Below are positions 1-9,428 of a stretch of DNA of 50,783 nucleotides, piece by piece. Position numbers and translations under genes: made by a program. Within the stretch, counting starts at the first letter, position 1, and the number at the start of each line of letters is the position of its first letter. Origin of the DNA: Desulfobacteraceae bacterium (GTDB taxonomy: Bacteria > Desulfobacterota > DSM-4660 > Desulfatiglandales > B25-G16); assembly GCA_030615105.1 (NCBI GenBank), contig JAUWZV010000003.1:1-50783 (forward strand), read 5' to 3'. Under the pieces are notes generated by a model. That model was not told where the DNA came from and did no database searches. It saw only the letters and a list, made by a program, of their open reading frames with translations.

Positions 1-2
1 TA

Positions 3-629
3 GCTGTCTTTCAGGCTTCAGATTATGTGACATTTGCCTGGAAGACCTATGAGGAATACATCCGAAATTACATATATGATGGTCCTAACATTCTCTCCAA
101 TCCCCGGGGTGGATGGAGCGGTTGTGAACCTCGATCCAAAAGGGCCGTTTTCCGGTTGCCGCCCGCGATTGTGTACCTGGGGTCGCTGGAGCGGTATTTT
201 AATAACATGCCCTTATTGTCCCGCCTAACTTCAAATTTGCCCTATGTTATGGACGTCTATGGAACCCCCGAACCGGCCAAGGGTTATAGGCTGCCGTACA
301 TGGGGACAATGCCGGATATGGATAACGAATTGACCCGATACCAGTTTGGCTTGAACACCGTTACTTCCGAAATACTGAGGCGCAACGCATTCTCAAGCAA
401 GATTTTGACATACCTATCCTTTGGGTTGCCATGTCTTTTTAATGACTGGGAGAAATTTCCACATGAACTGGGAGGATGCATTCCCTATACTGAGGAGAAC
501 ATCTCAGAAGTCATTGAACGCTTCTTTGACAGGGGCGCCTGGGAAGAATTGAGTAATGAAGCGTATGCTCAAGCACAGGATCTGCGGTGGGACAAGGTGT
601 TGACTCCGTTGCTTGATGTTTTGAGGTGA
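3..629 (+). CDS. Glycosyltransferase, C-terminal part (cut by window edge)
   Basis: The frame is already open at base 3 and runs to TGA at 627-629, so this is the 3' part of a gene that begins outside the window. A GTG at 27 lies inside the frame but is not a convincing start. The C-terminal part looks like the end of a GT-B fold glycosyltransferase: a stretch reading SSKILTYLSFGLPCLFND resembles the nucleotide-sugar-binding region seen in GT4-like enzymes (K..EYL..G.P), followed by a conserved-looking Trp-Asp near the end. It presumably transfers a sugar during assembly of the polysaccharide repeat unit at the cytoplasmic face. Family inferred from this one motif and from the neighbouring glycosyltransferases; the substrate cannot be told. 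Confidence 0.6.
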   Translation, partial: AVFQASDYVTFAWKTYEEYIRNYIYDGPNILSNPRGGWSGCEPRSKRAVFRLPPAIVYLGSLERYFNNMPLLSRLTSNLPYVMDVYGTPEPAKGYRLPYMGTMPDMDNELTRYQFGLNTVTSEILRRNAFSSKILTYLSFGLPCLFNDWEKFPHELGGCIPYTEENISEVIERFFDRGAWEELSNEAYAQAQDLRWDKVLTPLLDVLR

Positions 630-765
630 TATGCGAGCGACGATGATAGGAAACAGGCTTTTCAATAGTCAAATGGTAATAACATTCCTATAATATTAAA
701 AGATAACATGGACTTAACCAATAGACTACTCAACGATTTGACTAACTAAGTGGGGAAGACTGATA

Positions 766-2235
766 TTGAAAGTGCTTCTGGTCCATCCACATAAAATATC
801 CACTGAAATCCCCCTCGGACTGCTGTATCTGTCGGCAATGGCCAAGCGCGAAGGGCATGAAGTGAGGCTCTTTTACGGGAATTTGTGCAATCAGCAAGTA
901 CCTGAATACTACCCTTCGCCAGCAGAAATGAGGTGCGCTTTTGCCCTAACTTTGGATGATTTTGAGCCCGACCTAGTCGGCTTCTCGGTAATGAGTACAG
1001 CCTTTGACGAGTGCCTGGGGTTATCTCGTTTCGCTAAGAAAAAGGGGTGTCGCACTATCTGGGGAGGTCCGCACCCCACTGTGGATCCAGAATTCACCAT
1101 TCGACAAGAGCCTATAGATATGATCTGTCTCGGAGAGGGAGAGCATGCGTTTCTGGAATTGGTTGATGGATTACAGCAAGGTAGGGACATCACGCACATT
1201 GAAAATATTTGGGTCAAACTGAATGGAAAAGTGTACTGCAATCCGCTTCGCCCTCTGATCAGTGATCTGGACCAATTGCCCTGGCCTGATAGAAGCCTTT
1301 TGGCCCCTGCACTCCTGGATTCCCAGGTAAGAGGAGCGAACTTTATCAGCGGGCGTGGTTGTCCGTATAAGTGCTCTTACTGCATCAACCACCAGCTCCA
1401 GACTCTGTATAAAGGCAAGGGGCCTTTCGTGCGCTATCGAGGGATCGAGTCTGTCATGGAGGAGATCAAGGCAGTGCTGGCGCAGAATGACTCAAAGGAG
1501 GTTGTATTTTCAGACGAGATAATTGGCCTGGGCAAGCGTCGATTGGTTGATTTTTGCAAGGTATACGGTGAAGAGATAAGCCTCCCTTTCGCCTGTCAGA
1601 TACGCGCCAATACCGTTGATGAAGAAGTGGCTACGGCGTTGAAGGAAGCTGGATGCATTCTGGTCAGCATTGGCATAGAGTCCGGTAATGACCGCATCAG
1701 GAGTGATATATTGAATCGCGAGATGAGTCGAGGAACCATTGTACGTACCTTTCGGCTGATTCGTAATGCTGGAGTGAAAGCCGGTGTTTTTAATATGATC
1801 GGTATGCCGACAGAGACGGAAGAGACCATCTGGGACACTATTGCGTTAAATAGAGAAGTTGATCCAGACTATATGCACGTTACTATTTTGATGCCTTTCA
1901 AAGGGACAGAGATTCGGAAAACCATGCAGCGAGAGGGAATAATAAAGAAAGAGGCTTCGGCAAGTTATTATTGGGATGTCATGCAGGAGTTGCCGGATCT
2001 ATCCGCCTCGAGACTGAAGGCCTACCGTTATCTGTTTGGCTTGTATGTCTATGCCAACCGCCGGTATTTCTTTCTCATAAATTTCCTGAAGCATCTGTGG
2101 TCCTTAGTGCCCACTAATGACAACGTTAATTTTCTTCAGCGCCTTGTAAGGTCTTTGGCCTGGCGATTAACTGCATTGGCCAGAAAGTTACTAATCCCTC
2201 AGGGAAAGGCCGGTACAGGCGTTTCCTCACCCTGA
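766..2235 (+). CDS. Cobalamin-binding-type radical SAM protein
   Basis: 489 residues. The N-terminal ~150 residues look like the B12-binding-type Rossmann domain of this superfamily (VLLVHPH start, WGGPHPT near 99-105, GEGE near 123). The radical SAM core follows, with the CxxxCxxC [4Fe-4S] motif at C199, C203 and C206 (GRGCPYKCSYC). The classical DxHxxG cobalamin histidine motif is absent, as in many members. Such enzymes methylate unactivated carbons or do other radical chemistry; here a sugar or lipid-carrier precursor is the likely substrate, which is inference. The start is TTG at 766, with a GGGGA box at 752-756. It is the first of four such genes in the window (others at 11947, 13817 and 33619). 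Confidence 0.85.
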   Translation: MKVLLVHPHKISTEIPLGLLYLSAMAKREGHEVRLFYGNLCNQQVPEYYPSPAEMRCAFALTLDDFEPDLVGFSVMSTAFDECLGLSRFAKKKGCRTIWGGPHPTVDPEFTIRQEPIDMICLGEGEHAFLELVDGLQQGRDITHIENIWVKLNGKVYCNPLRPLISDLDQLPWPDRSLLAPALLDSQVRGANFISGRGCPYKCSYCINHQLQTLYKGKGPFVRYRGIESVMEEIKAVLAQNDSKEVVFSDEIIGLGKRRLVDFCKVYGEEISLPFACQIRANTVDEEVATALKEAGCILVSIGIESGNDRIRSDILNREMSRGTIVRTFRLIRNAGVKAGVFNMIGMPTETEETIWDTIALNREVDPDYMHVTILMPFKGTEIRKTMQREGIIKKEASASYYWDVMQELPDLSASRLKAYRYLFGLYVYANRRYFFLINFLKHLWSLVPTNDNVNFLQRLVRSLAWRLTALARKLLIPQGKAGTGVSSP

Positions 2236-2430
2236 CTTCGTGAAGCTGCGAGAAGGAGTGAAAGCCAGGACTATGAACTAAAGGTACATTTGTTATTTTC
2301 CAATCTGGATTTTGGAATTCAAGCGATAGTTTCGATTGACCCAATAACCCAATCACGGAATGACGTCTTAAGTTCCGGTCAGCAACTTGTTTGGTATTAT
2401 TTGTAATATTTGAGTTTTGGATTTACTAAT

Positions 2431-3525
2431 ATGAGAATTGCTTATCTGTCTCAAGGAAATAGTGTTTACGACAGACGTTTTTTAGAAAAAATGGTGGAGC
2501 GAGGTCACGAGCCTCACTTTATTTCATACCATCCGCGTCAGCCTGTTGAAGTGGAAGGTGTGAGAAACTACTTCTATGATTACTATACCATGCATCGCTT
2601 CAAGCACTTAGTAATGTTGCAGACAGCCTGGCATCTGCGCAAATTGTTTGGTATCATTAAACCGGATGTTTTGCACACGGGGTGGGTTCAGGATCATGGC
2701 TTCCTTGGGGCCCTAAGCGGCTTCCACCCGACTCTTTCTATGCCCTGGGGTTCTGATGTTTTAATCAGGCCCTACGATTCGACCTTGGCCATGTGGAGGG
2801 CCCGCTTTACCTTGCGAAGGGCGGATATGATCACGTGTGATGCCCAGTCGGTCAAGGATCAGATTATTAAGCTGTCTGGTTGTCCATCGAATAAGATCGT
2901 TGTTTTCCCATGGGGGATCGATCTAAAAACGTTTCGTCCTGAATGTTCTGGAGAAGTTAGAAAAAGGCTCGGGTGGGATCATAAGAAGGTGCTCATCTGT
3001 ACGCGAAACTTCGACATCAGAGTGCACGGCGTTGAGTACCTTATTCATGCTGTACCGGCTGTATTTGAAAGGCGTCCCGATGTAAGAGTAATCCTTGTGG
3101 GAACTGGTCCATTGGAACATGAGTATCGAGAGTTGGTTTCCGAACTGGGTCTGGATGATGTTGTCCACTTTGCCGGTTGGCTCAACGAAATACAGATGGC
3201 CGAACATCTCAAGGCGGCTGATGTCTATGTGAGTACCTCCTTAAGTGATGGGACTTCAGCTTCACTATTGGAAGCGATGGCCTGCGGGTTGCCGGTGGTT
3301 GTCACGGATGTACCTTCCTACTTTGAGTGGATAGAACATGGGGTGAACGGTTATATTGTACCAAGGAAGGATGAGACCCGACTCGCCGAAGCACTCGTTA
3401 AGTTATTAGAAAGTCCTCAGCCTCAAAAGGAGATGGGAGAACGGAACTTACAAGTTGCCCGTGAGAGAGCGGACTGGGATAAGAATTTTAATATCCTTGA
3501 GGATGTTTATAAAAGTTTGGTGTAA
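2431..3525 (+). CDS. Glycosyltransferase, GT4 family
   Basis: About 364 residues from ATG 2431 (MRIAYLSQGN), preferred to the upstream TTG at 2410 because the protein family starts with the first Rossmann strand. The C-terminal domain carries GT4 hallmarks: ILVGTGP, a VHFAGWL segment, and the nucleotide-sugar site SASLLEAMACGLPVV followed by GVNGYIVP. It should act in the cytoplasm, adding a sugar from a nucleotide donor to a lipid-linked intermediate. It lies 195 bases after the radical SAM gene and before a frameshifted deacetylase. Acceptor and donor are not predictable. Confidence 0.88.
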   Translation: MRIAYLSQGNSVYDRRFLEKMVERGHEPHFISYHPRQPVEVEGVRNYFYDYYTMHRFKHLVMLQTAWHLRKLFGIIKPDVLHTGWVQDHGFLGALSGFHPTLSMPWGSDVLIRPYDSTLAMWRARFTLRRADMITCDAQSVKDQIIKLSGCPSNKIVVFPWGIDLKTFRPECSGEVRKRLGWDHKKVLICTRNFDIRVHGVEYLIHAVPAVFERRPDVRVILVGTGPLEHEYRELVSELGLDDVVHFAGWLNEIQMAEHLKAADVYVSTSLSDGTSASLLEAMACGLPVVVTDVPSYFEWIEHGVNGYIVPRKDETRLAEALVKLLESPQPQKEMGERNLQVARERADWDKNFNILEDVYKSLV

Positions 3526-3588
3526 AGATCAATGTTTAATAACCCGGAGTAGTAATCCTATTTAAACCAATTTATTTCTGACAATTTG

Positions 3589-5021
3589 ATGAAGATGAAG
3601 GTTGTTTTAGTTGAGGGTTTATTAGGTGATAAAGAAACATATGCATTTAGAACTTTGTTTCATCTGTGTGGGTATCCGGTAATTTTCGGAAAACAGGAAA
3701 TTAATGATAAAAGGAAAATAAAAATCAGGTATTCTCCAGATCTTGATAGTCCAGGAGAAAATATCCTACATATAAAAAAGGAACTTTCTTTTTGGAAGAA
3801 TGGATATAAACCAAAATTTAAAAAAATAGAAAACCTACCAGTTCCTGTATGTTTACATGATAAAAGACTTACTCTTTTTCGAAATAATCATATTAATTAT
3901 GATTTACCATTTATTTTCTGGTATTTCCTGAGTGGTTTGGTTGAACCTTATGATACTCCCAGAGATTCTCACGGTCGCCCTTTACCTGATGTGTGTTTTC
4001 TTGGCCTCAATGGACTGCATGATTTTCCCCTTTTAAACCGATACGTAAATTTTTTCAAAAAAATATTAGAGCAACAATATCGACTAGAACCCGGGGTTTC
4101 ACTTTATCCCGAAGGCAAAACTTATGCTGTGGGTCTATCACACGATGTGGATCATTGTGGGACATCTTGGAAACAAAATGTTTGGCAGCATTATATCATG
4201 ACCAGAAAAAACCCATTGGATCTAAGGCGGGTCATTTTGAGAAGTTTGAATTTGCTTTTCTCTCCCGATTATTCTAATAATTATGATGCAATCATGAACT
4301 TTGAGGAGAAATATTCAGTCAGATCAACGTTTTTTTTGGGTCAAAATTTGACAATGATGGTTTTTCTATATCTTATGATATTTCTAGTCCCATGGTGCAA
4401 AAAGCTATCCGTAAAGTGGCTAAAAGAGGATGGGAGATCGGTCTGCACCCTAGTTACAATGCATGGCATGATGAGAATTCATTTAAATTACAGAAAGAGG
4501 TACTTGAAGAAGAACTTGGAGAAGAGGTGCTTGGATTAAGGCATCATTTTTGGAGGATGGATAATTGTGCTGAAAATACTTTAGCTATCCATGAACGCTT
4601 AGATTTTAAATATGATGTTTCCATGGCTTTCAATGATGTAATTGGTTTCAGGAGAGGATGTGCGTTCCCATATTTTCCTTATTATATAAAAAAACAAAGG
4701 CCTTTGATGGTTTTGGAAATGCCAACTACAATAATGGACGGAGCTGTTTTATTTGAACATAGATTCAAAGATCTCAAACAAGCTGTATCTTCAGTTCTTA
4801 AACATATTGAAGAGATTAAAATCAATGGAGGTTTATCCATATTAGATTGGCATAGCTATATGTGGAGAGATTGGTGGTATCCGTTATGGTTTAAAGTTTA
4901 CAGGCATTTTCTTCCCATTATATGTTCAGATAAAGAATGCTATGTTGGGCCATTAATAGATATAGCTAATCATTTTTTACAAAGAGAGCAAATATTTAAA
5001 CAAATGGAATTAAAACATTGA
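3589..5021 (+). pseudogene. Polysaccharide deacetylase-like gene with a frameshift in a T run
   Basis: Two overlapping frames make one protein. The first (3589-4539) carries an N-terminal domain and the GLSHDVDH motif typical of NodB-like deacetylases. The second (useful from about 4341) carries WEIGLHPSYNAW, the second metal-site region, and runs to TGA at 5021. The switch falls at an 8-T run, 4330-4337. One extra T would read STFFFGSKFDNDGFS and join the frames without a gap, giving about 478 residues. Members de-N-acetylate or de-O-acetylate polysaccharides or precursors. The break could be a sequencing error, real inactivation or slippage control. The stop overlaps the TTG start of the formyltransferase, so translation of the second part may matter for its expression. 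Confidence 0.75.
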
Positions 5022-5815
5022 GTTTCTATTCAGATTTTAGGGTTGCCATTATATACAATGAGGCAAATTTAGAGGCACAGCTTGTTTTAGAAGACATGTT
5101 GAGCCATGATATTTGTCCTGTTGGCTTGATATCTCAAAAAAAAATTCCTTACAGCCGAAATTATATTTCCTTATTTTTTAATCCTGTTAGGGTTCTAAAA
5201 GGTTTATTAAATAGAATGAGAAATATCCTATGTCCTACTAATTCACCACAAGAAGAGATCAAGATTTCAGAGATGGCAAGAAAGCATAATTTAACTATTC
5301 ATTATGTAGAAAATATCAATTCTAAAGAAACAGCATCTTTGCTTCGTGAAATTGTAAAGCCAAATTTACTTATCCTTGCTGGTGCACCTATAATACGCCA
5401 GCACATCTTAGATATTCCCACTATCGGTACACTGAACGCACATCCCGGTTATCTGCCTCTTTTCAGGGGTATGGATGTAGTTCGCTGGACTATTATCGAG
5501 AAAGGGCCTTTAGCCGTTACTCTCCATTTTGTGGACGATGGAGTAGATACTGGACCTATTTTAGTTCGAGAACCGATTCCGTTTTACCTGGGTGATAATA
5601 TCGATATCCTTCGCAAAAGGGCAACCTATATTGCCGCCAAGCTCATTGTTAAAGGCTTAAAAATGATAAGTAGAGACAAATATGAGACGATCCCTCAAAC
5701 CCGAGCCGAGGGGAGACAATATTATAGGGTATCAAAGGAACAAGCAGAGGAAGCGGAAATAGAACTGCAGAAAAGAATTGAAAAAGAGATGAACCCGAAA
5801 TTTGATTTAGAATAA
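5018..5815 (+). CDS. Formyltransferase-family protein (sugar N-formyltransferase-like)
   Basis: 265 residues. The catalytic signature of the methionyl-tRNA/sugar formyltransferase fold is present: NAHPGYLPLFRG with the conserved Asn and His, and the distal Asp in FVDDGVDTGPIL. It is shorter than methionyl-tRNA formyltransferase (about 310 residues) and sits in a sugar locus, so N-formylation of an amino sugar nucleotide is the most likely role, using 10-formyl-tetrahydrofolate. The C-terminus is charged and may be a coiled tail. The start is TTG 5018, overlapping the stop of the deacetylase (TTGA), which suggests translational coupling. A phosphoribosylglycinamide formyltransferase-like role is less likely in this context. 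Confidence 0.82.
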   Translation: MSFYSDFRVAIIYNEANLEAQLVLEDMLSHDICPVGLISQKKIPYSRNYISLFFNPVRVLKGLLNRMRNILCPTNSPQEEIKISEMARKHNLTIHYVENINSKETASLLREIVKPNLLILAGAPIIRQHILDIPTIGTLNAHPGYLPLFRGMDVVRWTIIEKGPLAVTLHFVDDGVDTGPILVREPIPFYLGDNIDILRKRATYIAAKLIVKGLKMISRDKYETIPQTRAEGRQYYRVSKEQAEEAEIELQKRIEKEMNPKFDLE

Positions 5816-5864
5816 CCGTCTAAGCACCGTTAAGCAGTGCGACATTAAATGTGGGAAAGCCGGC

Positions 5865-7250
5865 ATGAACAATAAGGGGTCGAAAGAGAGGGGAGGGAAA
5901 ATCCTCCTGATCACCTTTCATTTTCCCCCCGACATCCATCCCGGAGCTAAAAGACTTGGGAAGTTTGCGAAGTATCTGCCTTCATATGGTTGGCACCCGG
6001 TTGTATTGACCAAACAGATGCACCATTACACTGGTGTTGATTATTCGTTGAACAAAAACGTGCGGTCAAGTGTGGCGGTACACCGAGTTTCTGAATGGCA
6101 TCTTAAGAACAATCACAAAAGATGCTCAGGCACAACTAAGACATCTGGCAAAAGACCTCATAAGGCATTGGGAGAAACTCGTAAAGGGTTGCTTTATCGG
6201 TTGGCCCATTACCTTGACTTCCCATGGCTCTTACCTGCATTCTTACAGGGGTTGCGATTAATTAGGAAGGAAAATATTGACATTATTTTAACCTCCTATC
6301 CAAATCAAGAGGCTGTTGTTGTTGGCCTGCTGCTTAAGTTGGTTACAGGCAAAACATGGGTCGTCGATTATAGAGATTTGACCCGGAGTTTCCCTTTGAT
6401 TCTCTGGTTCACTGGACATGGCAATGCCCTAAGATTAGCATCTGACAAGATATTAGACAAAATCATTGTTCGAAAAGCTGATGCGATTACGGTTGTGGGT
6501 AAGCGCATGCGAGAAGACATAGTTGACGTCTTTGGGCCAAAAATACGTACAAAAACACATGTAGTTTTTAATGGTTATGATCCTGACGATTTCCTTTTAT
6601 CAGAAAAAGGAAGCCAAAGTGAATATTCTGAAATTACTGATGGGACATTTGTGATAACTTATTTGGGAAGCTGGACGATCACGGATACTCCGGAATATTT
6701 TTTAAGAGGATTAGGTAAGTTGCTGAGGGGGAAGGAATATCTGCGGGGTAAGATACGATTCATTCATATTGGGGAAGTGAGATCTAATTCAAGACTGATG
6801 CGGCAAATTCCCCGTTGGATTCAGGAAGAAAACTTGAATGATATCGTAGATGATCTTCCTCACCTGCCCCACAGTGAGGCACTATCATATTTGAAGACTT
6901 CATCTGCAGCCCTGTTGGTACAGCATGAAATCAAGGAGTGCCCCGGTGCTACGGATCATTGCTTGCCTACCAAGGGGTTCGAGTATTTAGCTGCACGGAA
7001 GCCGATTCTGGCTCTCGCGCCTGTTAAAGGTGAGATTGCGGAGCTTATACGTAACTGTAACGCCGGCGAAGTTGTCCCACCAACGGATGTAGATGCAATC
7101 GAAAAAGCCATTTATTCGATGTATAAGGCCCATAAAAACGGTATGTTAGATCGAGATATGGATATTTCGGTGATACAGACATTTGAGCGCAAGAGGCAGA
7201 CCGGCGTACTGGCAACAATATTGGACGATCTGTTGAGGAAGAGAAGTTAG
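5865..7250 (+). CDS. Glycosyltransferase, GT4-like
   Basis: 461 residues from ATG 5865. The N-terminus KILLITFHFPPDIHPGAKRL is the typical first strand and glycine-rich loop of GT4 enzymes that resemble WbuB-type transferases. VVDYRDLTRSF matches the acceptor-domain region and CLPTKGFEYLAARKPILAL the donor-binding region. The protein probably adds one sugar to the lipid-linked repeat unit at the inner membrane. A basic, low-complexity stretch near residues 80-105 (KNNHKRCSGTTKTSGKRPHK) looks like a surface loop. A palindromic repeat starts four bases after the stop. Confidence 0.82.
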   Translation: MNNKGSKERGGKILLITFHFPPDIHPGAKRLGKFAKYLPSYGWHPVVLTKQMHHYTGVDYSLNKNVRSSVAVHRVSEWHLKNNHKRCSGTTKTSGKRPHKALGETRKGLLYRLAHYLDFPWLLPAFLQGLRLIRKENIDIILTSYPNQEAVVVGLLLKLVTGKTWVVDYRDLTRSFPLILWFTGHGNALRLASDKILDKIIVRKADAITVVGKRMREDIVDVFGPKIRTKTHVVFNGYDPDDFLLSEKGSQSEYSEITDGTFVITYLGSWTITDTPEYFLRGLGKLLRGKEYLRGKIRFIHIGEVRSNSRLMRQIPRWIQEENLNDIVDDLPHLPHSEALSYLKTSSAALLVQHEIKECPGATDHCLPTKGFEYLAARKPILALAPVKGEIAELIRNCNAGEVVPPTDVDAIEKAIYSMYKAHKNGMLDRDMDISVIQTFERKRQTGVLATILDDLLRKRS

Positions 7251-7253
7251 CCG

Positions 7254-7329
7254 CCCCAGAGAAATATGCTGCGCCCTGTGGAATCCAGCGGCTATTCCTC
7301 TGGGGTAGGTCTAGAAGATCGTACTGGGG
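7254..7329 (+). repeat. Nested or joined palindromic repeats
   Basis: An outer stem CCCCAGAGAAAT (7254-7265) pairs with ATTCCTCTGGGG ending at 7305, and encloses a half unit CCCTGTGGAAT (7274-7284). The final GGGG is shared with a second palindrome, GGGGTAGG to ACTGGGG (7302-7329). These belong to the family of short palindromes seen throughout the window. They separate a glycosyltransferase from the 2-epimerase gene. Confidence 0.7.
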
Positions 7330-7356
7330 TGGGTCTGCGGTAAGAAAGGAAAAGCG

Positions 7357-8457
7357 ATGAAGGTGATGCTAATTATGGGTAACCGACCCCACTTCATAAA
7401 ATGTGCGCCTTTGGTGAAGGAGATATCAAAAGAACCTGATATATCTCTGGTGCTGGTCCACACGGGGCAGCATTACGATTGGGAGATGTCGGGCACATTT
7501 CTGAAAGAGTTTGGCCTCACAGCAGTTGACTATAATTGCGAAGTGGGATCGGGTACTCACGGGGTGCAGACGGGCAGGATGTTAGAAAAATTGGACCCCA
7601 TACTATTGACTGAAAAACCGGATGTGGTTCTGGTTCCAGGTGATACCAACACCACACTGGCAGGGGCGTTGGCTGCATACAAGTTCCATATCCCGACCGG
7701 CCATATTGAAGCCGGTATGAGGGAATACATATGGCGGCCCGAGGAGATGAATAAACTTGTGGCCGACCATTGCTCTGATTATCTATTCTGCCCGATTAAA
7801 AGAGCCGCCGACAGCCTCAGGGCTGAAAACATTCCTGACTCCAGAATCTATTTTACAGGTGACATTACGTACGATATGTTTCTTCAGAGTAAGGAAAAGG
7901 TTCAAGCTGGTTCGGATGGGCTGGACAGGCTCAATCTGCCGCCTGATTTCTTTCTCCTGACAATGCACAGGGCGGAAACGGTGGATCATCAAAATGAGGT
8001 AAGCGAAATTGTAGAGGCACTGATTGAGATAGATCACAGTATTGTATACCCGATTCACCCCAGGGCCAAAAAATTCTTGATGCGGTTTGGTCTTTATTCA
8101 AAATTGAACAGAGTTAGGAATATAAAGTTAATAGATCCCGTGGGCTATTTTGATTTTATTAACTTGCTATTGAAGTCCAAAATGGTACTCACGGACTCTT
8201 CCGGTGTCCTGAAGGAGGCCTTCTATGCGCTTAAACCGTGTGTTACCTTAGATTATACAACGGAATATAAAGAGATATTCGATCTCGGCTATAATATCCT
8301 GGCCGGCCATAAAAAGGACAGGATCCTTGAAAGTGTTCAAGAAATGAGCGGGAAGATCTTTGCCCCGGTTGTTGATAACCCATTCGGAGACGGCACCGCT
8401 TCAAAGAAAATCATTAGCATATTACAGCAAACCAATCCAAAATATCCAGCAACTTAG
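7357..8457 (+). CDS. UDP-N-acetylglucosamine 2-epimerase-like (non-hydrolysing)
   Basis: 366 residues, normal for WecB-like epimerases that convert UDP-GlcNAc to UDP-ManNAc or related 2-epimers. The residues usually needed are in place: PGDTNTT, HIEAGMR, RPEEMNK and the MHRAET histidine. The usual N-terminal GTRPE is GNRPH here, and the sequence is clearly divergent from the second copy at 39586, so the substrate may differ (for example a diacetamido sugar). An AAAGGA Shine-Dalgarno box lies at 7345-7350, six bases before ATG 7357. The PIG-L gene follows 14 bases later and could work on the same sugar. Confidence 0.85.
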   Translation: MKVMLIMGNRPHFIKCAPLVKEISKEPDISLVLVHTGQHYDWEMSGTFLKEFGLTAVDYNCEVGSGTHGVQTGRMLEKLDPILLTEKPDVVLVPGDTNTTLAGALAAYKFHIPTGHIEAGMREYIWRPEEMNKLVADHCSDYLFCPIKRAADSLRAENIPDSRIYFTGDITYDMFLQSKEKVQAGSDGLDRLNLPPDFFLLTMHRAETVDHQNEVSEIVEALIEIDHSIVYPIHPRAKKFLMRFGLYSKLNRVRNIKLIDPVGYFDFINLLLKSKMVLTDSSGVLKEAFYALKPCVTLDYTTEYKEIFDLGYNILAGHKKDRILESVQEMSGKIFAPVVDNPFGDGTASKKIISILQQTNPKYPAT

Positions 8458-8471
8458 GCAATCACAGAGAT

Positions 8472-9101
8472 ATGTTTAGTAAAATTTTAGTCCTCTCACC
8501 CCACACAGATGATGGCGAGTTCGGTTGCGGTGGCTCAATAAGTAAATGGCTAGATGAAGGAAAAGAGGTGCATTATGTTGCTTTTTCTTCAGCAGAAAAG
8601 TCTGTCCCAAAAGGGTTTCCTAGTGATATACTTAAGAAAGAAGTTAAAGATGCTACCAAAATTTTAGGTATACCACCTAACAATTTGCTTGTCTTTAATT
8701 ACCCTGTGAGAGATTTTCTAGCTCATAGACAGGAAATATTAGAGAATATGGTTGAATTAGAAAATACAGTAAAGCCAGAGATTGTATTACTTCCCTCTAC
8801 TGCAGATACTCACCAGGACCACCAGGTAGTTTCTCAAGAGGGTTTTAGAGCATTTAAAAAAAATTCTATAATAGGCTACGAAATACCCTGGAATAATCTG
8901 TCCTTCACCACAAATCTACTTGTATCATTAAATGAAAAACAGATGAAGCGAAAGATAGAGGCTCTAAAGTGCTATAAATCACAGAGCAGTAGAATCTATT
9001 CCAGTGAAGAGTTTACCTGGGATTTAGCAAGGATTAGAGGCTCACAGATAGCCGTCAAATATGCAGAGGCATTCGAGGCAATAAGGTGGATAATTCGCTA
9101 G
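8472..9101 (+). CDS. PIG-L family N-deacetylase
   Basis: 209 residues. The zinc-binding motif appears as LSPHTDDGEFGCGGS (normally PHPDDE..G.GG) near residues 8-22, and the distal DTHQDHQ motif supplies further ligands. Members remove N-acetyl groups from GlcNAc-containing substrates. Next to an epimerase and an aminotransferase, it probably deacetylates a nucleotide sugar or lipid-linked sugar in the cytoplasm. The Glu of PHPDDE is displaced here by Gly-Glu (DDGE), also seen in the subfamily. The C-terminus reads AIRWIIR; a similar decayed stretch lies just downstream (see 9102). Confidence 0.85.
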   Translation: MFSKILVLSPHTDDGEFGCGGSISKWLDEGKEVHYVAFSSAEKSVPKGFPSDILKKEVKDATKILGIPPNNLLVFNYPVRDFLAHRQEILENMVELENTVKPEIVLLPSTADTHQDHQVVSQEGFRAFKKNSIIGYEIPWNNLSFTTNLLVSLNEKQMKRKIEALKCYKSQSSRIYSSEEFTWDLARIRGSQIAVKYAEAFEAIRWIIR

Positions 9102-9428
9102 AGAAGAAGAGGCAGCCGTTGCTGAAGTTTGTCAGGTGATAAGATGGATCATAAGAATATAGTACCCAGGTTCTGATATTCGTATTTTTTTGACAGAAAA
9201 TATTCACTCTGTCCGGCGAACAATTATGTTTGGCGTGATGAAATCCGAATACCCGCCTGCCTTGCCTTAGCACCCACATCGCTGCAAGGTACCATCGGAC
9301 GGGCCAATGTGATCCGGTTGCAATAGCAGGACACAAGCAGACAGGTGGCGGGCAGGTCGAATTTTGCCTGCCCCGTTAAATTTCATATATTTAACTGGGG
9401 TGCTTCGAATTTCGAATTTAACTATAAG
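9102..9428. other. 327-base gene-free gap with a decayed duplication and a palindrome
   Basis: The first ~70 bases translate to a stretch ending VIRWIIRI, which resembles the C-terminus of the preceding PIG-L protein, so this may be the remnant of a duplicated 3' end. The rest has no convincing gene. GGGCAGG near 9350 pairs with CCTGCCC near 9367-9373, next to the palindromic repeat. The GTG at 9345 is in frame with the aminotransferase, but the extra residues would be repeat-encoded. Confidence 0.5.
9366..9402 (+). repeat. Palindromic repeat, GTTAAAT/ATTTAAC type
   Basis: GCCTGCCCCGTTAAAT is followed by a short loop and ATTTAACTGGGG, an almost perfect palindrome with the same arms as the units at 37178, 38979 and 48151. 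It ends 26 bases before the aminotransferase ATG. Confidence 0.85.

Noticed and set aside
9345..9428. GTG start for the aminotransferase
   Set aside because: The additional residues are encoded by a palindromic repeat and are absent from the family's normal N-terminus.
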